Source: Jaminaea rosea
Lineage: Eukaryota; Basidiomycota; Exobasidiomycetes; Microstromatales
Assembly (NCBI RefSeq): GCF_003144245.1
Contig: NW_020289987.1
Coordinates: 186,001 to 250,000, forward strand
Reading direction: 5' to 3'
DNA: 64,000 nt
Both the position numbers and the translations under genes were made by a program. A model generated the notes under the pieces. That model worked only from the letters and a program-made list of their open reading frames with translations. It had not been told where the DNA came from and ran no database searches. Positions 56,461 through 64,000 of the stretch are shown here, one piece after another. Numbering within the stretch: position 1 is the first letter of the stretch; every line of letters begins with the position of its first letter.

Positions 56461-58227
56461 ATGGTCCGAGTGCGAGATCCTGCTCGCCTCTTCAGTGGGC
56501 AGCCTCCGTTACTCGACGGCAGGTACAAGCGCGTAGAAGCCTTTCATCCTTCCAAACCAGGAGGCAGACAGAGGACTTCCAACGAAGACGACGACGAAGA
56601 TGATGACGACGATGATGACGAAGAGCAAGACAATGATAGAGGCGCTGACGGCATCAATAAGCGAACCAATCCATCATCTCAAGGCCAAGATGAAGAAGGT
56701 GGCTCCTCCTCATCCTCTGACGAATGGGAGTATGAAGACCTCCCACCCCAACTTGTCCTCATGGACCTATCCGTCCCCACATCCTCTTCCTCCTCTGCCA
56801 ATGCCAACACTACTCTCGCATCCACTGAGCAATCCCGCAAGATTCTCTCTTCCTCCTCTCGAGCTGCATGGAGCGTCGCATCCCTACATACCGCTCGTCC
56901 TCTCCTCAAGGTGGGCAACATCAACTTCCTCGGCGAGTGGCAGGAGCTCGTGGGCACAGGGCTGGTTCTAGAGGATACGAGGGACGCCACGCGACGCTTC
57001 CCCTTCCAGCGCCATCCGCAGCCATTGAGACCAGAAGTCGGGGGAAGTATGACGCAACAGGTCGTCAGATTCAGGCAGGCAGTCAATGTCGAGGCGAGGG
57101 AGAGGGAGAGAGAGCAAAGGGTTGGCAGGACAAAGGCCATGATTCAGGCAGAGCTCAGGGCTGCCGAGCAGGCCGCTGCTGCCAACTCTGCCGAAGTAGC
57201 AGGGGCTACAAGACAGGTCCGATTTGCAGACCAAGAAATGGAATCAGAGGAAGGAGGTGGCCCTGTCAATGCTACAGCGGCTACTGGAGCTCAAGGAGGA
57301 GGCGAAAGTCACGTTGATGTAGACGACACGGCAGACACCACTACCGACCCTGCACAACAAGGAGCGACAGCCACTCGCGGAACAGGTCGAGGACGAGGAA
57401 GACCGCGTGGCCGACCGGCCAAGACCATCGCCCAAAGAGTGCAGTCAGCCATCGAGAAATCGCTCCGGGTTACGCAAGACCCAGGTGAAGACAACGATCA
57501 GAGGACCCCAGCAGCATCGGCAGCACCAGCCGGAGCAAGCGCCTCAGCCGGTCCATCCGGTTCTGCCACTGCCCCCATTGCCGCAACGGACAATACGAAC
57601 ACCGCCGCTCGAGCCCCCAGCCGCAAAGTGATCAAGATGCTCAAGCGTGAGGCAGAATATCGCGAGAAGAGGCAGAAGGAGAGGGAGCAGCAGGCTAGGG
57701 AGAAGCCCGCGGGGCATGGGCTACAAGACGATGACATTGACCCCGATCAAGAGTCACAAGACGACCTGTTCGCCCTTGGGGAGATGTGTCCCGACGCTGG
57801 AGTGCAAAAAATGGAGCAAGACATTAGAGCGAGGAAGCGGGAACTGCGAAGGAGGAAGGCGGGACTGCGTCCTGGGACCAACACCAGCACCGAGGATGCG
57901 CGACAGGCGGTCGCACAGGATGAGGCAGCAGAGGGGGACTACGGGGATGAGAACGAAGATTGGGAGGACGAAGAGGACGACGAGCCTCGGACGCCGAAGA
58001 GGAAGCCGGGTAGACCAAAGGGTAGCAAGAACAAGCCCAAGCCAGCAGATAGGTTGCCCATCGATGACGATGCGAGACAGCAGAGTGCAGGGACAGCGGC
58101 AGGAGATGAGGCGCCCGCTGGCGTGGAGGGAATGAGCAGTGCACAAGGTGGGGAGGGAGACGGCGCTGATGCCGGCCAGACGGGACAAGAGGGCGAGCCT
58201 CGCAGCGAGGACATGGATACCAGTTGA
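56461..58227 (+). CDS. TFIIIC tau55-related protein (GTF3C6/Sfc7 type) with AT-hooks
   Basis: Single exon, 588 residues from ATG 56461; the frame is open further upstream but overlaps the CLASP promoter and has no better start. The core domain is split by a Ser/Asn stretch: PPQLVLMDLSVP and then ARPLLKVGNINFLGEWQELVGTGLVLED, matching the TFIIIC subunit 6 beta-barrel. That small subunit pairs with a larger one at Pol III promoters. Unlike the short animal protein, this one has a long C-terminal extension with two AT-hook motifs (RGRGRPRGRPAK and KRKPGRPKGSKNK) that should contact AT-rich minor groove. An acidic tract (EDDDEDDDDDDDEEQ) precedes the core. Assignment rests on the core only. Confidence 0.72.
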   Translation: MVRVRDPARLFSGQPPLLDGRYKRVEAFHPSKPGGRQRTSNEDDDEDDDDDDDEEQDNDRGADGINKRTNPSSQGQDEEGGSSSSSDEWEYEDLPPQLVLMDLSVPTSSSSSANANTTLASTEQSRKILSSSSRAAWSVASLHTARPLLKVGNINFLGEWQELVGTGLVLEDTRDATRRFPFQRHPQPLRPEVGGSMTQQVVRFRQAVNVEAREREREQRVGRTKAMIQAELRAAEQAAAANSAEVAGATRQVRFADQEMESEEGGGPVNATAATGAQGGGESHVDVDDTADTTTDPAQQGATATRGTGRGRGRPRGRPAKTIAQRVQSAIEKSLRVTQDPGEDNDQRTPAASAAPAGASASAGPSGSATAPIAATDNTNTAARAPSRKVIKMLKREAEYREKRQKEREQQAREKPAGHGLQDDDIDPDQESQDDLFALGEMCPDAGVQKMEQDIRARKRELRRRKAGLRPGTNTSTEDARQAVAQDEAAEGDYGDENEDWEDEEDDEPRTPKRKPGRPKGSKNKPKPADRLPIDDDARQQSAGTAAGDEAPAGVEGMSSAQGGEGDGADAGQTGQEGEPRSEDMDTS

Positions 58228-58656
58228 TCAACCCACAGTCCTTCCCGGAAACGAGGCGTCTTGACGCCCTCAACTACATCTCAGTCTTTGACACAATATT
58301 CACAAGGGTGCGGAGTTACCCCTCATCAATGTAAAATTACAGATAAAAAGAAAAAGTCACGAGCGGAGCAAAAGGACAAGAAGTTTGAGTCCGTACAGCG
58401 TTGAGAGTCGGGCTCAGAACACACAGCGTTGAGAGTGTGTGCGCAGGAGTTGATGCTACGCGCGCGGTATTGACGAGGGGGCCTTTCTCGAGTTAAGAAC
58501 GACGAAGCCGAGTACGGAGCCTTGCAGTTGTGTTGTTGATGATGTGTGTGTGTATGCTGAGAGTATGATAGGGGATGAGAGGGCTCACGAGCGTTGAGAG
58601 TGAGCCGACCCGGGAGGTTCGTGGTGATGATAAGGTGACGCTGGTACCACGAACGC
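58228..58656. other. Convergent 3' region with a thrice-repeated GCGTTGAGAGT motif
   Basis: This 429 bp stretch lies between the stops of the TFIIIC gene and CYS3. GCGTTGAGAGT occurs at 58398-58408, 58426-58436 and 58591-58601, the first two as longer CAGCGTTGAGAGT copies. I see no coding signal. Confidence 0.5.
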
Positions 58657-60024
58657 CTAAGCGCTCATCTTCATCTTCTTGCCGGCCGCACCGCCGAAGA
58701 CGGCCTGGAGGGCACGGTCAAGGTCCTCCATGAGGTCCTCGACGTCCTCGAGACCGACTGACAGGCGGATGAGGTCGTGGCCGATGCCGAGCTGGAGGCG
58801 CTCAGCCTCGGGGACCATCCAGTGGGTCATCGTCGAGGGCTGCTCAATGAGTGACTCGACACCACCGAGGGAGAGGGCGAGGGTGATGACCTCGAGCCTC
58901 TTGAGGAGGGCCGCTCCAGGCTCCTTGTCCGTCGCATCGCAGTTCAGGCGGAAGGAGAGCATACCCGAGTACTCGATGCCGTCCTGAGCGATGTTGCGGG
59001 GCTGCTGGGCCTGCATGGCCTTGGGGCTGATCTGCTTAGCAACGAGGTCGAAGGACGGGTGCTCGGGCAGACCAGGGTAGATGACGTCCTTGATGTAGGG
59101 GTGAGCCTGCATCCACTTTGCCAGCTTGAGGGCATTGCGGCCGTGCTCCCTCATGCGGACACCGAGAGTCTTGATACCGCGCATGGCGAGCCAGCAGTCA
59201 AAGGGCGAAGGGACGGCACCAAGAGCAGCCTGGTGGAGGCGGAGGTGAGTGGCCAAGTCGTCGGACGACGTGACTGCGGCGCCCATGAGGACATCGGAGT
59301 GGCCGTTGAGGTACTTGGTGAGGGAGTGCATGACGACGTCGGCGCCCAAGGAGAGGGGGTTCTGGAACCAAGGAGAGGCGAAGGTCGAGTCAACGACGAC
59401 GACGATGCTGGGGTCGATGCGCTTGGCGACACGGGAGACGAGGGCAATGTCGACCAGGCTGAGGTCCGGGTTGGTGGGCGTCTCGAGCCAGACGAGCTTC
59501 GTCTGACCCTTGCCGATGGCCTCCTCGAGGCGCTGGGCGACGACGTTCTCGTCCTTGTGGCTCAGGTCGACAAAGGTGGTGCCGATCTCGTTGGTCTTGT
59601 TGATGATCTGCGTGAAGATCTTGTGGGTACCACCGTACACGCTCGAGACGGAGACGATGTGTCCACCGCGGGGCACCATGTTGACCAGGGCAGTGGTGAC
59701 GGCAGTTCCCGAGGAGAAGCAGATGGCCGTCTTTGCTCCTTCGAGGGCGGCGAGGTTTGCCTCGAGAGAGTTACGGTTCGGGTTGCCGAAGCGGGTGTAC
59801 GTGTGGCCGCCAGCGACACCGACCTCCTCCTGCTGGAAGGCGGTAGCGAGGCAGATGCTGGGGACAATGGCACCAGTAGGGGCCTCAGGCTCGGTGTTGT
59901 GGGTAGCGAGCGTGTCGAAGCGCAGCGCGTTGTGGGTGTTGGGCTCGGCCATGGTAGCGCCGTTGGAGGGAGCTTCGCCAGCCGTGATGGTAGCGCCTGC
60001 AGTACCGTTGATAGAGGGAGCCAT
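58657..60024 (-). CDS. CYS3: Cystathionine gamma-lyase
   Basis: Single exon, 455 residues from ATG 60024. This is a PLP enzyme of the Cys/Met metabolism family. Visible blocks are ALRFDTLATHN, GHTYTRFGNPNRNSLEANLA, AICFSSGTAV, the PLP region VVDSTFASPWFQNPLSLGAD and the Schiff-base K237 in MHSLTKYLNGHSD. The C-terminus has LALSLGGVESLIEQPSTMTH. The sequence looks like CGL (cystathionine to cysteine, 2-oxobutyrate and ammonia) rather than cystathionine beta-lyase, though the families are close. About 30 extra N-terminal residues precede the usual start. A 367-residue frame on the opposite strand (59059-60162) is a compositional shadow. Confidence 0.9.
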   Translation of the reverse strand: MAPSINGTAGATITAGEAPSNGATMAEPNTHNALRFDTLATHNTEPEAPTGAIVPSICLATAFQQEEVGVAGGHTYTRFGNPNRNSLEANLAALEGAKTAICFSSGTAVTTALVNMVPRGGHIVSVSSVYGGTHKIFTQIINKTNEIGTTFVDLSHKDENVVAQRLEEAIGKGQTKLVWLETPTNPDLSLVDIALVSRVAKRIDPSIVVVVDSTFASPWFQNPLSLGADVVMHSLTKYLNGHSDVLMGAAVTSSDDLATHLRLHQAALGAVPSPFDCWLAMRGIKTLGVRMREHGRNALKLAKWMQAHPYIKDVIYPGLPEHPSFDLVAKQISPKAMQAQQPRNIAQDGIEYSGMLSFRLNCDATDKEPGAALLKRLEVITLALSLGGVESLIEQPSTMTHWMVPEAERLQLGIGHDLIRLSVGLEDVEDLMEDLDRALQAVFGGAAGKKMKMSA

Positions 60025-60927
60025 TGCAGCGATGATGTGTGTGGTGGTGATAAGGTGGGGATGGGCCTCTGTTGGAGAGAGCTAAGGTCGACGATGCGCG
60101 CTGCGTGGGGGTTGAACTCAATACAAGCGGCACCGAGGAGCAATCGGGTAGCTGGTAGCTAGGTAGGAGCGATGAGCTGGGTCGGAGGATTGGTGAGGAG
60201 AGAAGGAAACAAGGAAAGGGCAAAGGGTATTTTACGGTCCTTTATCCTATCGCTCACCGGGTGTCACCAGGCTTTTACCCGGCACCATTGACCAATTGAA
60301 CTCGCCCGCGTCGCAGCAAATTGTTCCTCGCCGCCGTGTCCGTGTCCTCCGTATCCGCTCTTCTGCACCCTCAGCCACCAGCCACCCGTCCGTTCGCCTA
60401 ACCGACCCGCTCCTGAGCACTTGGCCACGGCGCCGCCGCCGCCGCGCCGACCGAGAAGCTACCGACAAGACGCCCTCGACGGACCCAGAGCCCAGCGAGC
60501 CAGCCAGAGAGAGCCCAGCAGACGTCGTCTTGCTCCACCGCGTCGTCGAGAAATGGCAACACACCGTCTTCCGAGCACGAACCAGGCAATAAGCACGACG
60601 GTGCAGCACGTCAAACGGTTTGGCTTGACGGCTCGATGGCTCCACGGCTCGATCACGCATCCAACGCACGCGTGAGGGCGGCGACGAGTCGACGAGGTGG
60701 GATAGGATAGGTGACCGATAGCATTCTTATTCAAAGAGAGACACGGGGAGAACGAGGAAGACAGGGACGGGGACGGGGGACGGAAAGATGATCTTCTTGT
60801 GGGGCCGAGACCCCGACTTGATTTCGCTAGTGAGAATTCCCTCCACTCCCACCCACTCCATCTCATCCCACCATACGGTACCGTACCGCCGACTGAATTG
60901 ATGACGTGAGCTCCGCCCTCGCCAGGC
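60025..60927. promoter_or_regulatory. Region between CYS3 start and the Zn2Cys6 gene stop
   Basis: This 903 bp stretch should hold the CYS3 promoter (next to 60025) and the Zn2Cys6 gene 3' UTR. A perfect 12-bp palindrome TACGGTACCGTA lies at 60874-60885, about 40 bp beyond the factor's stop. I found no clear sulfur-control element. Confidence 0.4.
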
Positions 60928-63909
60928 TTATTGTTGCCCATCAGCACCCTCCCCGCCACCTTCACCCTCAGCCGCAGTCGCTCCACTCTCCCCCATCGCA
61001 AACATATTCGCCCCCACGACGCCCCCGGGCTGCGTCTGCGTCAAATTGTTCAGCGCCTGCACTGCAGCCTGCTCGTCCTCCTCGCGCGAGAAGCGCTGCT
61101 TGGCCTCTCCCTCCGTCTCCCTCGCCCTCTCACGCTCACGCTCACGCTGTTCGGCATCATGTCGCTGCACCATCGCCACGGCCGCGGCAGTCATGTTGCG
61201 CTGCTGCATCTGCTGGCTAGCCTGTTGGCTAGGAAGTCCAGCCTCAGTCAGGTCGAAGATGCTTTCAATCTGCGAGTCCGAAGCCCCATTGCCGGGTACG
61301 AGGGAGCGTCTATGATGAGGAGGCAGGGCTGCGGCCGCCTGCTTCTGTTGTTGGGAAGGGGGCAAAGCATGCCCGTCGTCCGAGGACGCAGAGGGAGGCC
61401 AATCGTATCCGAACGCTGTGCGGCCGTGCCCAAGATTTTCGGCTCCAGTGGCATTGCTTTGCTTGCTGAGCCCGAGGAGCAAGCTGAGGTCATTGCTGCT
61501 CGCCTCGCCCAGCGCAGCGGCCGAAGCGGTAGTGAAGTCCTGCGGCTCATCTTCGCCTGCTAGCTTAGCATCGATGGCGTCTTGAAAGCGCATGTGCATC
61601 GACGATGAGCTTACGCGTCGCAATGCCAGCTCGACCTCTAATCCTAGGGCGAAAAGGTCTTCCTCTCCCTTGATGGTCAGGCGGCTAGACGTAACCCAGG
61701 CGGCCTTGGTAATGGGCTCAGTCGACGCAGAGACCATGACGCGGTCCATTCGGCATGCTGGCAGTCTGTCGATCGCTTCCGGGACCGGGAGAGGTGCGAG
61801 TACGTTGACCTTCTCTTTGTTGTCCATCTCAGCATCAACAACGCCCCATCGCTCTGGGTTGTCCTCGAGCCATCGCGCCACGCTTGCATCGAGGAATTTG
61901 GTCGGCTGACTAGATCCGATCGAGTTGCGTCGCGCGCGAGCCAATGATGGGGCTTGTTCGGTCATTGGGTCCGCAGCGGAGATGGCGAAGAGTGGCTTCG
62001 CCCACGTAGCGTGTCCAACAAGTCTTTCTGTCACGCGCTGTTGGCGTCGCAAGGCCAACTTGTCAGCGAGAACCTGCCTGGGTTCACGAGGCGACGACCT
62101 CCTGCTCGAGAGTATGGCAGCCTGGATCTCTTCTTTGCGGGAAAGAGGGGAACGCTTACGCTTTCGCTGCCCGCTCATGCCGTCCGACAGAATCGCGCGA
62201 GGGGGCGGGATGCCACGATTGCCGTTGCGGTAGTCGCCTGCACTGGGCGGCATCATCTCCATGACGAGAGGCTGCTGACGACCGTGCTGACCTCTCTCGT
62301 TCGCCTGCTCTTCGAGGGAACGGACGAGAGCACGGCGTTCTGCCATTGCTTGCGTGTCTTGGCTCTGCGCCTCTGGAGGCAAACCGTATTGCGCTTCACG
62401 GGCAACAGCAGCTGCGTCAAGTGTGAGCTGTCGGGCAGATGAGCGGCTGCCGCTGGACAGTCCGGGTGGGGACACGCGTGCACGCTTGGCTCCGTGGAAG
62501 GGAGGGGAGCCGGTTGCGCCGTGTCCATTGCTCGGCATTGCTGGCGGCCCACCGCCGGAGGAAGACGCTCCTGGCGAGGGAGGTGAAGGTGGCGACCAAG
62601 AGGGCGGCGGAGGAGGCTCGGAAGGATAGTCTGCAAAGGAAAGGTGAGGGTGGAAGGGAGCGGCACCTGAATCGAAGCGATCCTGGTACGGGCCGGCGTC
62701 GTAGTGGTGGCCGGCGTGGCTGTGAGGTGCTGGCTCTGGCTGGTAGGGAGTCGGTAGACTGGGTTGCTCTCGACGCTCTCGCGGATGCTCGCCGCCGCGA
62801 CGACGGGAGGACGACGTCTTTGAGGAGCTGGACGTAGATCCAGGCTCGCCATTCTCTCGAACGACGCAGCCGTTGAGCCTTCCCCTCTTCTTTGCTGTGG
62901 TAGCCTGACGACCAGTGTCGGAGAAGAAGGACCACTGGCAGTCTGCATTCTGCTTGGTGCATCGTTGGCACTTCTGTCCTGGGTCTTGTGGCCCGTTCGA
63001 GGTGACGGGACGACCACCGATGCACCTCGCCTTGCGCTTTCGGCAGAGGTCGCACGCTTGAGAGACGCGAGTACGACGGCCCTTGTCTGGTGATCCGCCC
63101 TTGCCTGTGCTACCGGCATTGCTTGGAGTAGGAGAGGCCGCGTTGCTCTGTCCGCCAGCGCCACCGGAGGCAGGCGTCTGCGGCTCGTGGGACGAGGGAT
63201 CGTAGGGCGCGCCGTGAGGATAGTGGCCGGAAGCAGCGGCAGCATGGTGCTGGTCGTAATCTTGATAGCCGCCTGCGCCAGATTGAAACGGTGGTGGGGG
63301 CGGCAAGGCGTAAGGGTCATGAGGCATGCCAGGCTTGGGTGGCGAAGGAGGGAGCGACATGCCGGGAGGCAGAGGTGGAGCGGCACCACCGTGGTGAGAC
63401 GACTGCGAGAGGCGGTGCTTGGAGTGCGGGCCTCTGGATTGAGTGGACGGTGGGAAGTCGAAGCTGGCTGAAGGATCGGCACCCGATTGACTGCTGCTCT
63501 GACTCGTGTTGCCCATGTACGAGTAGGACATGCGCGAGTCATCGTCGATTGGCTCACCGGTCTCGTCGCCATTGCCATTGCCGTCTTCTTCTTCATCGTC
63601 GTCGCCAGGGATCTCGTCATCGTCATCCTCGGCGCCATCTCCTGCGCGGGAGTTGGACGTACGAGACATGATCGTCGATCTGTAGCTGGAAGAAGGTGTC
63701 GCAATTGCGCCGAGGGGAGTAGCAAAGGGGCTCGAAGAGGAGGGCACCCTAGCAAATGCGTTCATGTGGTGGCTGCCGGGTAGAGATCGCGCGTGGGTGT
63801 AGTGAGGAGGCGGAGGCGGAGGCGGACCGCCACCACCGCCGGCACTACCTTGGCTGTTAGAGTGCGGCCGGGCAAAGGACGGCTGAGAGGAGCGATGCGG
63901 AGGTGCCAT
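60928..63909 (-). CDS. Zn(2)-Cys(6) binuclear cluster transcription factor
   Basis: Single exon, 993 residues from ATG 63909. The zinc cluster is C-x2-C-x6-C-x16-C-x2-C-x6-C: C286, C289, C296, C313, C316 and C323, preceded by basic residues (GRRTRVSQ) and followed by KKRGRLNG, the usual DNA-binding linker. The middle loop (x16) is longer than in Gal4 (x6). Flanks are Pro/Ser/His-rich and disordered. A well-ordered block (about 640-830: VLADKLALRRQQRVTERLVG, ATWAKPLFAI, FLDASVARWLEDNPERWG, LFALGLEVELALRR) could be an effector or dimer region. I recognise no typical fungal transcription factor middle domain. Target pathway unknown; CYS3 is next on the same strand. Confidence 0.8.
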   Translation of the reverse strand: MAPPHRSSQPSFARPHSNSQGSAGGGGGPPPPPPPHYTHARSLPGSHHMNAFARVPSSSSPFATPLGAIATPSSSYRSTIMSRTSNSRAGDGAEDDDDEIPGDDDEEEDGNGNGDETGEPIDDDSRMSYSYMGNTSQSSSQSGADPSASFDFPPSTQSRGPHSKHRLSQSSHHGGAAPPLPPGMSLPPSPPKPGMPHDPYALPPPPPFQSGAGGYQDYDQHHAAAASGHYPHGAPYDPSSHEPQTPASGGAGGQSNAASPTPSNAGSTGKGGSPDKGRRTRVSQACDLCRKRKARCIGGRPVTSNGPQDPGQKCQRCTKQNADCQWSFFSDTGRQATTAKKRGRLNGCVVRENGEPGSTSSSSKTSSSRRRGGEHPRERREQPSLPTPYQPEPAPHSHAGHHYDAGPYQDRFDSGAAPFHPHLSFADYPSEPPPPPSWSPPSPPSPGASSSGGGPPAMPSNGHGATGSPPFHGAKRARVSPPGLSSGSRSSARQLTLDAAAVAREAQYGLPPEAQSQDTQAMAERRALVRSLEEQANERGQHGRQQPLVMEMMPPSAGDYRNGNRGIPPPRAILSDGMSGQRKRKRSPLSRKEEIQAAILSSRRSSPREPRQVLADKLALRRQQRVTERLVGHATWAKPLFAISAADPMTEQAPSLARARRNSIGSSQPTKFLDASVARWLEDNPERWGVVDAEMDNKEKVNVLAPLPVPEAIDRLPACRMDRVMVSASTEPITKAAWVTSSRLTIKGEEDLFALGLEVELALRRVSSSSMHMRFQDAIDAKLAGEDEPQDFTTASAAALGEASSNDLSLLLGLSKQSNATGAENLGHGRTAFGYDWPPSASSDDGHALPPSQQQKQAAAALPPHHRRSLVPGNGASDSQIESIFDLTEAGLPSQQASQQMQQRNMTAAAVAMVQRHDAEQRERERERARETEGEAKQRFSREEDEQAAVQALNNLTQTQPGGVVGANMFAMGESGATAAEGEGGGEGADGQQ

Positions 63910-64000
63910 GGTGGACGGCAGTGGGTGGGTGGAGCGAGCGGAGAAGGCGGCCTACTACCCAGGGGTAGGTACTGACTTGGGCGTCGAGTGCTACAGGTTG
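63910..64000. promoter_or_regulatory. Start of the Zn2Cys6 gene upstream region
   Basis: Only 91 bp remain before the window edge. Nothing distinct is visible. Confidence 0.3.

Noticed and set aside
59059-60162. A 367-residue open frame on the plus strand, antisense to CYS3
   Set aside because: It mirrors the codon pattern of a well-supported enzyme gene; GC-rich third positions keep the opposite frame open. No family resemblance of its own.
62253-63755. A 500-residue minus-strand frame overlapping the Zn2Cys6 gene
   Set aside because: It is an alternative frame of the same Pro/Ser-rich coding region and lacks the zinc cluster or any ordered domain.
1-64000. Transposons, virus-like elements, CRISPR arrays and rRNA
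   Set aside because: No transposase, reverse transcriptase, capsid-type frame, terminal repeats, spaced short-repeat array or rRNA signature was seen on either strand.

Overview
The window is a gene-dense stretch of a fungal nuclear chromosome. Short introns (about 50-160 nt, GTGAGT-like donors), GC-rich coding sequence, a Zn2Cys6 regulator, a protein with the Rua1 C-terminal domain (named for the Ustilago maydis regulator), an Msb1/Mug8 protein and p62/NBR1-like autophagy-receptor architecture point to a basidiomycete, most likely a smut-related one (Ustilaginomycotina). That placement is inference. I support 27 protein-coding genes, about half of them spliced, and see no transposon, virus-like element, CRISPR array, rRNA or convincing tRNA.

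Layout. 1-10 kb: 3' part of a DUF2408 gene, PAN2 (-), PEX19 (+) and a Doa1/PLAA-like WD40 gene (+) that lacks the PUL domain. 10-17.5 kb, the most unusual part: a Rua1-domain regulator (-), a 900-residue secreted protein with degenerate Kex2-like repeats (-), and a divergent MGC-type lipid-anchor protein (+). 17.5-25.5 kb: a DENND11/Anr2-like gene (-), phosphatidylserine synthase (-), RPB12 (+), EMC7 (-), a nitrilase (+) and ribosomal P2 (-). 26-39 kb: RPS15 (+), an Msb1/Mug8 gene (+), a 78-residue metallothionein (+), RMI1 (-) and STI1 (+). 39-64 kb: a large Ser-rich unknown (+), a PA-TM-RING ligase (+), a PB1/triple-ZZ protein (+), a nitronate monooxygenase (+), a DDHD phospholipase (-), a CLASP (-), a TFIIIC tau55-type protein with AT-hooks (+), cystathionine gamma-lyase (-) and a Zn2Cys6 factor (-).

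Most genes are housekeeping: mRNA decay, peroxisome biogenesis, chaperones, translation, Pol II/III transcription, lipid and sulfur metabolism. Many sit head to head over 237-806 bp gaps (PAN2/PEX19, CHO1/RPB12, EMC7/nitrilase, RPP2/RPS15, RMI1/STI1, CLASP/TFIIIC), suggesting shared promoters. The best candidate for an undescribed system is the secreted repeat protein at 12571-15637 beside the Rua1-domain regulator. Splice models were built by hand from frame, phase and family similarity. They close in frame but have not been tested against transcripts.
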